Shown one piece after another: positions 41,400-52,500 of a DNA stretch of 64,000 nt. Each line of letters starts with the position of its first letter. Position 1 is the stretch's first letter. The notes under the pieces were generated by a model. It saw nothing but the letters and a program-made list of their open reading frames with translations, was not told the origin of the DNA and searched no databases. A program made the position numbers and the translations under genes. This stretch comes from Locusta migratoria (Eukaryota; Arthropoda; Insecta; Orthoptera; Acrididae). The stretch spans positions 148,906,730 to 148,970,729 of the forward strand of contig CM048746.1 of the NCBI GenBank assembly GCA_026315105.1, written 5' to 3'.

Positions 41400-42085
41400 A
41401 AAATACAATACAATATAAAATGAACATTAACAAGAGCAAAACAAAAATAATGGAATGCGGTCTTAGAAAATCAGGCGATGCTGAAGGAATTAGATTAGGT
41501 AACGAAACAATGAAGGTGGTAGATGAGTTTTGTTACTTGGGTAGTAAAATGACATGCGATGGTCGCAGTACAGAGAATATAAAATGCAGAATGGCAATGG
41601 GAAGAAAAGCATTTTTGAAAAAGAGAAATTTGCTAACATCGTATATTAATTTAAGTGTAAGGAAGTCTTTTCTGAAGGCATTTGTGTGGAGTGTTGCCTT
41701 GTACGGGAGTGAAACATGGACGATAAGCAGTGTGGACAGGAAGAGGATAGAGGCTTTTGAAATGTGGTGCTACAGAAGAATGCTGAAGATTAGGTGGGTA
41801 GGTCGCTTAACTAATGAAGAGGTACTTAACAGAATTGGTGAGAAAAGGAATTTTTGGCATACTCTGACTAAAAGAAAGGATCGCTTGGTAGGACACATTC
41901 TTAGACATCGCGAAATCGAAAATTTAGTGTGTGAGGTAAAAATCGCAGAGGGAGACCAAGAGACGCGTATAGTAAGCAGATTCAAGTGGATGTGGGTTGT
42001 CGTTCTTATGGGGAAATGAAACGGCTTGCTCAGGATAGAGTAGGGGGAAGAGCTGCATCAAACCAGTCTGAGGACCATAACAACA
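41400..42085 (+). pseudogene. LINE 3' part (RTE-like family B), best-preserved copy
   Basis: A 199-codon open frame at 41420-42019 encodes the post-RT region of the polyprotein: MNINKSKTKIMECGLRKSG, FCYLGSKMTCDGRS, RKAFLKKRNLLTSYI, ALYGSETWTISSVDRKRIEAFE, MWCYRRMLKIRWVGRLTNEE, and WHTLTKRKDRLVGHILRH. LYGSETW and GHILRH are hallmarks of RTE-like LINEs. The RT palm itself is missing (5'-truncated). The 3' end has GCTGCATCAAACCAGTCTG and ACAACAACAC. It serves as the reference for the other family B copies here. Confidence 0.85.
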
Positions 42086-42452
42086 ACACAATTGCGAAAT
42101 CATAGAGAAGATGTGAATGGAGATATTTTTCTTATCAAGTGACTAGACAGTAAACCGCCACTTTCTTCTCACTCGTTGTAAGAGTTTTTATAGAAACGAG
42201 ACACTCCGTAGAACATAATAGCTTAACTATTGACCAAAATAAACGATCATTATTACTAAACGACAGGGTACTTACCAGATACCAAAAATGCTGAATAGAT
42301 GCACTAATTGTCACAAAAACGCTCTACTTTAGTGTCTTGAAAAATATTAATTAAAAAGGTTTTAAACTCTAATTCGTTATCAAAGAAAGCAGAAGAAGGC
42401 AGATGTGGATATTTTACAACTATCAGTTTAATAACAAATTACAGCAAAATAG
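42086..42452. other. No recognised feature
   Basis: AT-rich spacer left of the hAT element. Confidence 0.35.
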
Positions 42453-44724
42453 AGGGCCCGGATTTTAATGACAAGTCATATTTTCTCCTGAACTTCAGGG
42501 TGAATTTTAGAACAATTTATACACACATCTAGGCATTTTAGTGTAGAAATAATGTATTTTAATTGTGCATATAAAGTTATATTTCAACATATTTTAGTAA
42601 TAGGTCATATTGCGGCTAACTTTTATTGTAACAGGTCATATTTCCGCCAAATTTTGCCAAAATGCATATACTGTTTCTCTTGTATCTTTCGGGAGGAATA
42701 AGAAAATGAATATGTTGTCATGAGACAATATTTAACGTGATATTATGAAACAAAAAACAGATAAATTAGGTACATAGCTTTATTCCTCAGGACTGTAGTA
42801 GAGAAGCAGTGTAGCGCAACAGTCGTTTCACGAACATAAAACACAATTGCGCAGAGTTGACAATACGCTCTAAGAGCCAACAAAGGCGGATTCTGTCGTA
42901 ATAATAATCGCAGTTGCGCAGGTGTTCACAGTAACCAGTTTGAATACAGCCTGTGCCTTGTACATCATGCCTGAAGCAAAATGCTCAGACAGCGTGAAGT
43001 TGCAAGGATGTGTTCGAGAATTTGGAGAGAAGTTCTTTAGTACTGATGGGAAAATACTATTTTGTAATTAGTGCAGAAAAGCGCTTTAATATGCAACAAC
43101 ACTGTAATACCGCCAAACACAGCAACTGTGTGCAACGAAGTGATGAAAATAACAGCAGACAAATGTTGTTATTTGAACAGACAGGTCAATCTTCAACTGT
43201 GCAATCATTCTGCAAGAATTCGTGCGAGATGATAAGTGTCCTGCAACATCCCATTGGCAAAGCTGAAGATCCATGCTTCAGACGGTTCTTGTAAAAGTAC
43301 ACAATACATCCAGTTCCAGATGAATCTACACTGAGAAAGAACTATTTATCGACATGCTACAATGATGCGCTATACAAAATACGAATTACTGTTGCTGAGG
43401 AAAAGATCTGGCTGCCGATAGATGAAACTACGGATGTTAGTAGGCGGTATATTGCAAATGTTGTTGTTGGTGTTCTAAAAGTTGATGGGCCTGGAGATAT
43501 TTTCCTACTAACGTGTGGAGCTCTCGATAGAGTAAACAATTCGACGATTGCTATTTTGTTTGACAACTCTCTTAAGCTACTGTGACCGGATGGTGTGAAA
43601 AGAGACAACGTTCTGCTGCTTGTAACAGATGCCGCTTCATATATAGCTAAAGCAGCCAAAGGACTTCAAATTCTCTGTATGTCACTTGCCTTGCTCATGC
43701 GTTACACAGAGTTGCTGAAGAGGTACGGGTGCAGAAATCCAAGGAACAGGCACCTTCAGTACACCTCCCACCTAAACCAGTTCTTACACGATGGGGTTCT
43801 TGGCATATTGCTGCTGAGTACTACTGCACCAACAACACCCAAATAAAGACAAACTTCTGTGAGCGTGATAGCGATGAATCAAGTGCTATCAAAACTGTGA
43901 AAGACGTATTTACAGATACATTGTCTGGAAACTTGGCATACATCAACTCCAATTTTTCAGTGATATCAAAAGCCATCAAACGACTGGAAGCTGTTGGCAC
44001 TCAGCTATGTGAGGCCCTGAGTATTGTGCAACATGTGCCGAGTGAGTTGGATCGAGCCCGTGGTCATGTGGCTGACAAAGTGAAAAACAAATTGCGAAGC
44101 GTTTTACAACGAAATCCTGGATATTCTACAATGTGTAAAATTAGTGACAGTCTTTCTGGGAATGCTGCAACATCGGAAAATAGTGAATCAAAGCTGACCT
44201 GTAGTGCCTTGGCTGCCTTAAAATACACTCCAGTGACGTCTTGTGAAGTGGAGAGGAGCTTTTCCAGATACAAAACTATCCTCAGCGACAACCGTAGATA
44301 TTTGACAATGGAAAACCTGAAAATGCAACTTGTGATCCAATGCAACTTTGCAGATACTGAAGATTAACAGACGGAATTAAATAATGTAAAGTGCTTTAAA
44401 TAATTTGTGTTGAGAAATAAAATATTGTTTTACTGTTTCGATAGATGATCTCCTGTTCACTGTACTTTCTGTTTAGAAAATAAAAGATTCAGACTTTAAA
44501 AAATAGGTGCTAATTAGCCTCAAACCCTACAGAAATAAAGAACTATACTTACAATATTTTGAGAAGAGAATGTTGTATTATTTTATTTTTAAATAAAATA
44601 TAAAATAAAGAAACAAGAATGCTTGAAATAAACTTCTATTAAACATATTTTACTTTTTTAAGGTCATATTTATATAATATGCTTGCATATTTCACTGTTT
44701 TTAGGTAATTAAAATCCGGGCCTT
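42453..44724 (+). mobile_element. hAT-like DNA transposon with TIRs
   Basis: The left end AGGGCCCGGATTTTAATGAC and the complement of the right end (AAGGCCCGGATTTTAATTAC) form matching inverted repeats. Between them lies a broken hAT transposase (42967-44367). Near the left end the motif AGTCATATT/AGGTCATATT occurs at about 42474, 42602 and 42635, and AGGTCATATTTA lies near the right end (44661), like subterminal transposase-binding repeats of hAT elements. I could not find a clear 8-bp target duplication. The length is about 2.27 kb. Confidence 0.85.
42967..44367 (+). pseudogene. hAT transposase, frameshifted
   Basis: Starts MPEAKCSDSVKL at 42967. An N-terminal BED-type finger is implied by LFCNxC and HCNTAKH in broken frames. 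Then come KNYLSTCYNDAL, IDETTDVSRRYIANVVVG (first catalytic Asp region), LLLVTDAASYIAKAAKGL, PPKPVLTRWGSWHIAAEYYC (the RW block), SNFSVISKAIKRLEAVGTQL, and finally the dimerisation domain KYTPVTSCEVERSFSRYKTI with MENLKMQLVIQCN. At least three breaks occur (a stop at about 43045, a stop at about 43585 and a frame change at about 43690-43730). The last 212 codons are open. It resembles the CGBP1/ZBED-related hAT group. Non-functional. Confidence 0.85.
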
Positions 44725-44744
44725 GCTAATTATGTCCAGCAGTA

Positions 44745-45945
44745 TATAAAAAGTTAGCAGAAGGCGACGTCAGGGATTAGTTTGGTTTACGGAGAACTGT
44801 AGAGATACGTGATGTAATACAACTTATAGTAGCAGGTATGTTAAGGAAAAGGAAATTTAGGTTTATAGATTTTCTAAGTTTTGAGGATACTTTTGACAAT
44901 ATTGACAGGAATACACTACTTTATATTGTAAAATTAGCAAGTGTAAAAAATGAGGAACCAAAATTTTATGTACAACTGGTACTGAAACTAAAAAGAAGTT
45001 ATGATTGTTAACGGGGAAGAAATGCACACAGTAACACAGAGTTGTATCCTTTTCTGTTGTTATTCAATCTGCACAATGAGATTCGGAAACAGAAATTAAG
45101 TGCAGGGAAAAGAAATAAACAGTTTGCAGTTAACCGATGACAGTTATTCTGTCACAGGCGTAAAAGCACCTAGAAGAGCAATTGAACGGAATGGATAGTG
45201 TCTTTAAGCGGCGGTATATGATAAACATTAACAAGAGTAAAATTAAGATACTGGAATGTAGACTAATAAAATCAGGCGGTGCTGAGGGAATGAGATATGA
45301 TCAACATTAACAAGAGTAAAATAAGTATACTGGTATGTAGTGTAATAAAATCAGGCGATGTTGAGAAACTAGATCAGTAAACGAGATAATAAAAGTAGAA
45401 GGTGAATTTTGATATTTAAACAATATCTCACGATGGCCCGTCTAGAAAAGATGTAACACGCAGAATGACTGGGATGAAAAGCATTTCCGAAAAAATTTAT
45501 TGAAATCAAATATTAGTTTCTGTGTTAGGAAATAGTTTCTGAAGGCATTTGTCTGGATTATGGCCTTGTACGGGAGTGACGGGTGTACGATATAATGCTA
45601 AAACAAGAAGAGGACAGAAGTTTCTGGAATTCAATGATACAGAAAAATACTGAAGGGTAGGTACGTGGTAACAAGTACTGGACAGAAATGGGGAGAAAAG
45701 AAATTTGTGGCTTGTCTTGAGTGAAAGAAGAGATCGAATCGTAGGGCGTATTCTGAGAGGTGCAGGAATCTTGAATTTAGAAATGGAGTAAAAGTCGGAG
45801 AGGGAGACCAAGATGCGATTATCCTAAGCTGGTTCAAATGGATACGAGCTGCCCTTGTTATTCAGAAATGATGCTTACTTAGGTAAGAATAGAGTTAAGA
45901 GCTGCATCAAATCTTTGTTTTCACCGAAGACCATAACAACAACAA
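44745..45945 (+). pseudogene. Degenerate LINE (RTE-like family B) with small internal duplication
   Basis: Plus frames give FIDFLSFEDTFDNIDRNTLLY (RT motif A region, FxxAFDxV-like), YPFLLLFNLHNEI, then MINITRVK/NKSK-type blocks and, in pieces, FRKNLLKSNI, ALYGSDGCTI, and the 3' end GCTGCATCAAATC with AACAACAACAA. A segment of about 75 bp encoding the NINKSKIKI region is present twice (45219-45290 and 45296-45366). It is more diverged than the copy at 41400. Confidence 0.75.
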
Positions 45946-46489
45946 CAAAAAGAACGGAGTCAGTTTCATGTATGATATGTTACTACTGATGTAAAATAAA
46001 GTTATGGTCCCAAATACTAAGATGACGATTACAAAGAAATTGGGCAAGAGATGCGAAAGTAACTCAAATGGAATCACACTTTGAGTAGTTTTTAAGGAAT
46101 TTAAGTTGTACATAATGCACAACTTCTTTGGTGTTCAATTCAAAGACCTATCTTCGCACCATTCAAAGGGTTTATTTCCACTTCTTGCACCAATCACAGC
46201 ATTAAACCTTTCAGACAAGCACCTACTGATTTCTGCAGTGTCGTCTGGAGGAAATCAGCTCCATTACTTCTGGAGAGTATCCCAAAGCCCTTTAGGATCT
46301 CCGCCCACAACATCTGAGAACCAACATAATGAAGTTGTCTCGAATGAGAGAGCACCATTCATCAGTCCTTTACCATATCTTCTCTGTACCAGCAGGAGAC
46401 ACCACAGGCCAGCGACAATTGTATGAAGAACTGACACTGATGGTGGTAAACGTTTCGGGATGTAATGTTGTGGTCGAAGAAAATCTTCA
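45946..46489. other. Unassigned, possibly repeat-derived
   Basis: An open minus-strand stretch at 46260-46530 contains TSLCWFSDVVGGDPKGLWDTLQK, reminiscent of a transposase C-terminal region, but not clearly enough to name. Confidence 0.3.
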
Positions 46490-46522
46490 GATTCTAACGT
46501 TTCGTCCAGACATCTTCGGAGG
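46490..46522 (-). ncRNA. Hammerhead-like core, degraded
   Basis: The minus strand reads CCGAAGA, T, GTCTGGAC hairpin, GAAAC, GTT. This matches the hammerhead layout (CnGAnGA, stem II, GAAA, NUH) with one core change and the same extra T before stem II as in the intact PLE. Stem I is not convincing. It is probably a PLE pLTR remnant. Confidence 0.4.
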
Positions 46523-47494
46523 CACAATTCCTCCGTTGATTCTTCACAATATACTGAGCTGTTCTGTGTAGGTTTCTCTTTTCATAATAAAGTTGGGGAT
46601 GCCAATTAAGATGTTTGTTTCTAACGACAATACAGAAATAAAATTTACTTTTACCTTAATATTACTATTTACGTAAAATTACGAGACCACATTTACTGCA
46701 TGACAGACACAGATTAGATCCTACATTGGCTAGACTGGTGCGTAGCCAGATCTCGTAAATCCTTTGTACAGTTTTGTATGTTTTCGTTCCTCTTCGTTAA
46801 CTGTGATATTATTCATTTGTTTATTACATTGATTAGAATTAAGCGAAGTTGTAGCTGTATAGTGCTTACGACCAATAGGCTTCTTCTGATGTCTGCTGGC
46901 TTCTGTTATTTAATGCTAATTAGTGAAATTTTCCTACATCGCGAAGTATGTACAGAACTACTCGTCCGAAGTCACGCTACAGCAGAGGCGTTTCTCAGGT
47001 ATCGGCACCCCACAACACCTTTCGCGACTCATCGACACCAGCCGTATAGTTCTGCTAGATCTTTATGCGGCGTGTGAACCAGTAACCTCATTAACAGATA
47101 CTGTGCATTGCTTAGCTGTTCTAAGAAGGAAGGAAGCTCAGGGTAGCTGTTCTAAGACATCTACTATTAAATATTATTAAAGACGGAAAAAGGCAAGTTA
47201 GTAAAAAATCTGTCCCACATGAAAGAAACCTTGCACTCTTATCGACAGCATCGTGGTGGTATTTCTGAGCAGTACAATGCGCGTCGTACAGGATGCCTGT
47301 CCCTATGCACTATCTGCATGATCTTGAGGTAGTCACGTGACTCCATATTCATCCCAGATAGATATAAGGCCATGTGGCCCGGCAGCTCTATTGTAGTGAC
47401 AGTATCAGATGATAATGACGGTTCTAAGTACGAGTGTGTCAGCTGGCGTTAGGAGAGGATACTGAGTTTCCCCGCTATTTCTTCGAACACTGCC
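46523..47494. other. No recognised feature
   Basis: No supported gene or repeat. Confidence 0.35.
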
Positions 47495-47552
47495 AGTGGA
47501 TGCATCCATACCGGAGGAGGTACAACGCCTTACTGATAATTTGGCTGCTTAT
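47495..47552 (+). repeat. Short duplicated block, copy 1
   Basis: CGGAGGAGGTACAACGCCTT followed by ACTGATAATTTGGCTGC recurs at about 48496-48536 with few differences. The reading PEEVQRLTDNLAA is conserved in both, which hints at a coding fragment of a retroelement (for example a gag start), but the family is not identified. Confidence 0.55.
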
Positions 47553-48090
47553 TCATTATATTAGAATAAGATTTTAGTGAAAGTAATAATTAGAAAATAT
47601 CAGTTTAAGTAGTTACAAAAAGTACATTAATTTACACTTTATTAGTACTTTATATGACGAAGAAATGCGACTAGAACAACTGTACTTAACAGTGCAGTGA
47701 ATTTCTTTCAGCAAGTCTGTATTCTTCAACAATCTGTGCAAATATTCTATACAAACTTCATAAAAATTTACTGTGGTTACTAATACTGATTTCACAGTTC
47801 TACAGGAAACTGCGTTTTGTCACTTGCCCATATATTATTCGTGTGGGGATAATATCCTTTCAGTAACAGCATTCTTTCCGGAAAGGCAGAGGAAACTGCA
47901 CTAGCTTAAGCACATTACAGAATAGCACATGATTCTGTCTGAAATGAGAAATAATATAAATCCATCTTTGACCTGGAAAAGTGGTGTTAGCAGTCCATTC
48001 GCTGATTTTCGCACTGGTATAGTAGTGCGCGTATGCTCAGTGGAAAGTTTGAAAACGGTTTCGATATTTTTTGATAAATACTTTAAGTTT
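47553..48090. other. No recognised feature
   Basis: AT-rich spacer between the duplicated block and a SINE. Confidence 0.35.
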
Positions 48091-48291
48091 GCCGGCCGCG
48101 GTGGCCGAGCGGACTGAGGCGCTCCAGTCACAGTCTGCACGGCCACTACGGTCGGGGGTTCGAATCCCCCCTCGGGCATGGATATTTGTGCCGTCCTTAG
48201 TGTTAGCTAGTTCGTAAGTAGTTTGTAAGTTTAGGGACTGATGACCCCGTAGTTAAGTCCCATAAGCTCTACAAACATTTGAACATTTTTT
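48091..48291 (+). repeat. tRNA-derived SINE, family 1, copy 7
   Basis: Full length and well preserved. Head GCCGGCCGCGGTGGCCGAGC, B-box GGTTCGAATCCCCC, body GGACTGATGACCCCGTAGTT, tail ACAAACATTTGAACATTTTTT. The tRNA-like head is followed by SINE sequence and is not a tRNA gene. Confidence 0.95.
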
Positions 48292-48414
48292 GTTTATAAC
48301 AAATCTACATTTGCCTGTAGGATCTTCTAAAATTTCGTAGGATGAAAAATATTCACCATGTTTCTTTCTAGTTTGTTGTTAATTTCAGTAACAAAACAGT
48401 CGAATCACTTAGGG

Positions 48415-48540
48415 CTGGGCTCGGGCCCCCTTCAGCACCGATCCCTGGATCCATGGGTCCACCCAGCCCCACCCTTGTGGACGCCATGTCCATGCCAGAG
48501 GAGGTACAACGGCTTACTGATAATTTGGCTGCATCGTCTA
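48415..48540 (+). repeat. Short duplicated block, copy 2
   Basis: Longer version of the 47495 block. One frame reads MGPPSPTLVDAM, then SMPEEVQRLTDNLAAS, so the conserved part sits just after a possible start. Only 1 kb separates the two copies, with a SINE between. Confidence 0.5.
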
Positions 48541-49443
48541 TTTACTTTCTAAACTTGACACAATTTTAAACACTGAAATAGCACCTGTGAATTCAGTGTC
48601 CTCGTTCCTTCTTCACATTTTTGTTACTCGTTTTAGGTATCGTATTAGCAGACATGTGTTCTTCTGTGTTCACTAAATTATATGAAGTAATTACTTGTTA
48701 TGTTATGTCAACGCGAGCTAATAATAATCACGTCGGTATTTGGTCATAATAGACAAGCAAATTCATTATTCTAAGACTGTAGTTTACAATCTGTGCGTCG
48801 CCTGATCTATTCCAGTGGGTCATTGAATGACTTAAAATACCTAATCAGGTACCCTACCACAGGGAAAAAATATGAAATTATATTGCAACAGAAAAGTTTT
48901 ATATTTTCAACAGTTATGTACAACACCAGTTCCAAACAGGGTACCAATGTGTCTAATAACGTGCTTAGGGGGATATGAGAAAACCATAGCCGTGCACGTC
49001 TTTCGTAACGGAGATACCTCAATACAACGCTTTCATTTGTTACTAACGTGATTTAAGTAATCACATAAGTAACCCTGATTTGATTTTGGCTTTCTCTGAG
49101 TTTGAGATCCTGCGCCTTTTGCTTGATGGTGTCTGTTTCATTTATTCTATATCTCAGCGAAATATTTGCACATATAATGAGTAGCGCTACAGAAATGATT
49201 GAAAGACAGTGTTTACCAGTATAGAGAAACACACCTGAACGTGAAGAGTATGCAGCATATCATTCGTCTCAAGTCATAAATGAAGTCAAGAAGTATTATC
49301 GAGAATATTGTGTTATCATTTTTTACGGCTGTCTCAGCTTCCAGAAAGTACGTCAAACAACTAAAAGAGATAAACCGCGGAAAATGACTTATTGTCCTGA
49401 TTCACATGCTTTATCATATAACGACATCTTTTACTCTCATTCT

Positions 49444-49501
<58 letters not shown>

Positions 49502-50044
49502 GTTCATGAAGTAGAAATACTGCGGAAACCATGTTTTGAATTAACGACTGAATGTTCGAACGTACAAGGAAAAAAATGCGTTGCTTCTTCCTACTTCTCT
49601 TACATTTACTTACTGTGTTTCACTTAAGTACTTGAAGCAGCTAATTTCACTTTATTCTACCATAGCTTTCTGTTCTTTTATGTTAGCATTTTCTGTACAT
49701 ATAGTTTTTCATTAAGAAGTATTTATGCACCCATATTTTCGAGATATTCCTGCGTATGACTTCGATATTTCAAACAAAATTTCAGTTTGATTTTAATTAC
49801 TGTATGTTTCTTGATTTGAAACACGACTAAAACTTGCACAATAATAATAATAATTATTATTATTATTTCAAAATTGGATAGTGCTAATCAGTCGTCATTG
49901 AGGTTTCCAATCCTTACGTATACATATCTAGATTTCGGCCAGTAACTAGCCAGTGTCAATACAGACATTTCAAATGAAAATGCTCAGCTTTTCCTTTGAC
50001 ATCATGGACTTCTCTATGAGCACTTGTAACATTTCTATGAGATA
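48541..50044. other. No recognised gene; poly-A and TAA repeats
   Basis: Contains a 51-bp poly-A (49446-49496) and a short (ATA)/(TAT) palindromic run at 49840-49866. No family is recognised. Confidence 0.4.
49446..49496. repeat. Poly-A tract
   Basis: 51 consecutive A. No retroelement body is recognised immediately upstream. Confidence 0.95.
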
Positions 50045-50315
50045 CTATTGTCTGTAACACAACAGTTTCTAACACACAGTTCAACAAAAACCGGTAACTT
50101 GATTACACAGAATGGGCATATGATCAGTGAGACTGAAAATTTCAAATTTCCAGGCGTTCAGAGAGCTAGTGACCTGTCTTGGAAAGCCAATATTCAGGAT
50201 CATATTCAAATACTAAATGTTGTGTTATTTACCATTAGGACAGTATCTGAAATAATTGTCAGTTTAACACGAAAAGTAGTGTACTTTGGTTATTTACATT
50301 TGCTGAGTTCATAAA
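50045..50315 (+). pseudogene. LINE fragment (family C), upstream part
   Basis: A plus frame encodes STKTGNLITQNGHMISETENFKF..LGVQ-type sequence (here KFPGVQRASDLSWKANIQDHI), then LFTIRTVSEIIVSLTRKVVYFGYLHLL. This is the region downstream of the RT palm in Jockey/CR1-type LINEs. It stops at 50316, where PLE-like sequence begins, and resumes at about 50626. Confidence 0.65.
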
Positions 50316-50625
50316 ACCTTCAATTTTTTGCGGACAAGCGACCGTACGTTGGCATGCACAAAAATTTTTCTAAAATGTCTTGGTCGCACTGTTTTTTATA
50401 TCATCATTACGCGTTTCGATACATTATCATCAGATCTGTGGCACAAATAATGAAAATAAATTAAATTTCGGATGTAAGGAGGACATACACATTATATGCA
50501 AATATACTTACAAACCTTTCTAAAAACGATGGTAATTAAAATACATCTTATTGGAGACGACTAACTAAAATATAAACCACCATCGTGGATGTCTAGTTCT
50601 TTTCTGTAGGTAGCTTGTGAATCAA
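50316..50625 (-). mobile_element. PLE terminal fragment inserted in LINE
   Basis: About 310 bp separating two colinear halves of a LINE. The minus strand contains CTGATGA, T, AATGTAT, CGAAACGCGTA (50411-50433), the same core, extra T and GAAACGCGTA segment as the hammerhead of the intact PLE. Stem II and stem I are poor. Confidence 0.5.
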
Positions 50626-50960
50626 AAAGGATATTCATGGCGCAGAAACTTGCGATTCGAGCAACGCGTGGTGTAAGCTGGCGAACCTCCTTTCGACTCC
50701 TGCTCAGTAGCCTGGGAACTCTGACATCACTCATTACATATTTTCTTGATTGTCGGTTTTTGTTAACGGTATCAGCTTATTACCAAAAGTTAGAAACTTT
50801 CACTCAGTTGATATTGAGATATCGAATCTACACTTGGATCACACATCTTTGACTCTTGTGCATAATGGTATGCGGTATTCTGCTACATTAATTTAAAAAT
50901 CATATTCAAGCCTAAGCTGCATAGCTCCTTCATGGCACGGTCTTTCTATTCTGTCGAAGA
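50626..50960 (+). pseudogene. LINE fragment (family C), downstream part
   Basis: The frame continues ESKRIFMAQKLAIRATRGVSWRTSFRLLLSSLGTLTSLITY. FMAQKxAIRAxxGVSWR follows the FGYxHxLLSYG block in this LINE type, so it is colinear with 50045-50315. The 3' end is lost before 51050. Confidence 0.65.
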
Positions 50961-51054
50961 GCTCCTTGAATAATAAAAAAAATTAAGCTGATATACGGGT
51001 TACGTTTTTTATTTCATTTACTTGTGTGCAAAACATTCCTATAAGTTTTAATTT

Positions 51055-51256
51055 GCCGCGTGGGAGTAGCCGAGCGGTGTGATGCGCCACGTTACAGATC
51101 GCGTTGTCTCCCGCGTCGGAGGTTCGAATTCTCCCTCGGGCATGAGTGTGAGTTTCTCCTTAGGTTAGTTTAACTTACTTTAAGTTGTTTATAAGACTAC
51201 GGACTGATGACCAAGTTGTTTGGTCCTTTAGAATTACAAACATTTGAATATCTTTT
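51055..51256 (+). repeat. tRNA-derived SINE, family 1, copy 8, with near-TSD
   Basis: Head GCCGCGTGGGAGTAGCCGAG, B-box GGTTCGAATTCTCC, body ACGGACTGATGACCA, tail ACAAACATTTGAATATC. Flanked by GTTTTAATTT (51045-51054) and GTTTCAATTT (51257-51266), 9 of 10 identical. Confidence 0.9.
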
Positions 51257-51266
51257 GTTTCAATTT

Positions 51267-52500
51267 ATCGGTGGCCTTTCTTCTGATACAATGCCACGTT
51301 TCGATTCATTCCATGACTGTGAAGATCTCTTCAATTGGGTTTAGTAGTTGGGGCTGAAATGCCTTATGTAAAGTTGCAGTAGTTGTATAGTTGACAGTCT
51401 GTCAAACAAACAAGTGAGACTTTCTGGAACATAAAATCTATGTGCTCGACCTGGAATCGAATCTGCTACATTCGTTATTGAATGACAACCGATATACCGA
51501 CTGGAATATCCAAGCATGATTTACCACCTGGTCTTCCGCCTTTACTTATATACTAAATAGTGGAAAATCATTCTGATGACGATGAACAATTTTCTTACAA
51601 AAATTGTCGTTCACTATTTTTGAAAGACGATTAAACGGCGGCCCTCATGTGACTAACAGATATTGCTTCACGTAGATGGAATGCTCAAGAGTAACATGAT
51701 AGTTTCTCTATATTTCTTTCTTTCTCCATTGCTCCCGCCCTTCCACCTTCTCTATCCCCCTCTTTCTCTCTTTGTCTATTTCTCTGTGTGATGCTCTAGA
51801 CGACAACGGATATCCGTGTATCAAAATTGTAAGCTACTGTGCTCGCCTTTGTTATACGGCCTCAGACTAACGTACTCGACAGGTAGCTGTTTGGACAGAG
51901 AGGAATGTCCGAGAGTTTGCGCAACTGCTGATGCATAGCAGTACATCAGGCTGCAGACTAATGATGGTTAAACAGTGAGTCCATTCCCAGCTACTGCAAC
52001 AAGCCAATCACGAGCGAGCTCATGACCTGTCCACATCAAGGTGTGCAACCAACGTACAAGCCTGTAAATCTCACCGTAACGAGCGTCTGCCTTACTCAGG
52101 AATACGACACAGAGAAGGACGAGTTCATGGCTTGCAGTGTGTAGAGAACGTCTTCACAATATCAGTCTACTGTACAAATTTGAAAAATATCAATTATTCA
52201 AAATTGTTTTAATTATCATTTGAATCTGAAATTGAAATTTTTACTAAACATTTTCATTGTTAATCCTTTGATTGCATGACAGGATAAAAATGACTGCAAA
52301 TTAAAGGAGGACAAATATTAAGTTTAGAATAATTTTTAAAAATCGGTAAGTACCCTGTCACAAATAATTAAGTTAATTTCAATATTAGTCTTACAAAAAT
52401 AATGCTAAATTATCCACAGTATTATGCAGCAATAAATGTTCTGATTATGAGCTTGAAAAAGGTTTTATGGTGGGTGTGTTGCAAAATAAAAGGTAAGGAA
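51267..52500. other. No recognised feature
   Basis: Includes a C/T-rich run at 51700-51790. No supported gene or repeat. Confidence 0.4.

Noticed and set aside
46260..46530. Minus-strand stretch resembling a transposase C-terminus
   Set aside because: Only a vague resemblance with no catalytic motif; too weak to name.
48091..48180. tRNA-like sequences with A- and B-boxes at ten or more sites
   Set aside because: Each continues into a SINE body with a common tail, several have TSDs, and the acceptor stems are not intact. They are SINE heads and not tRNA genes.
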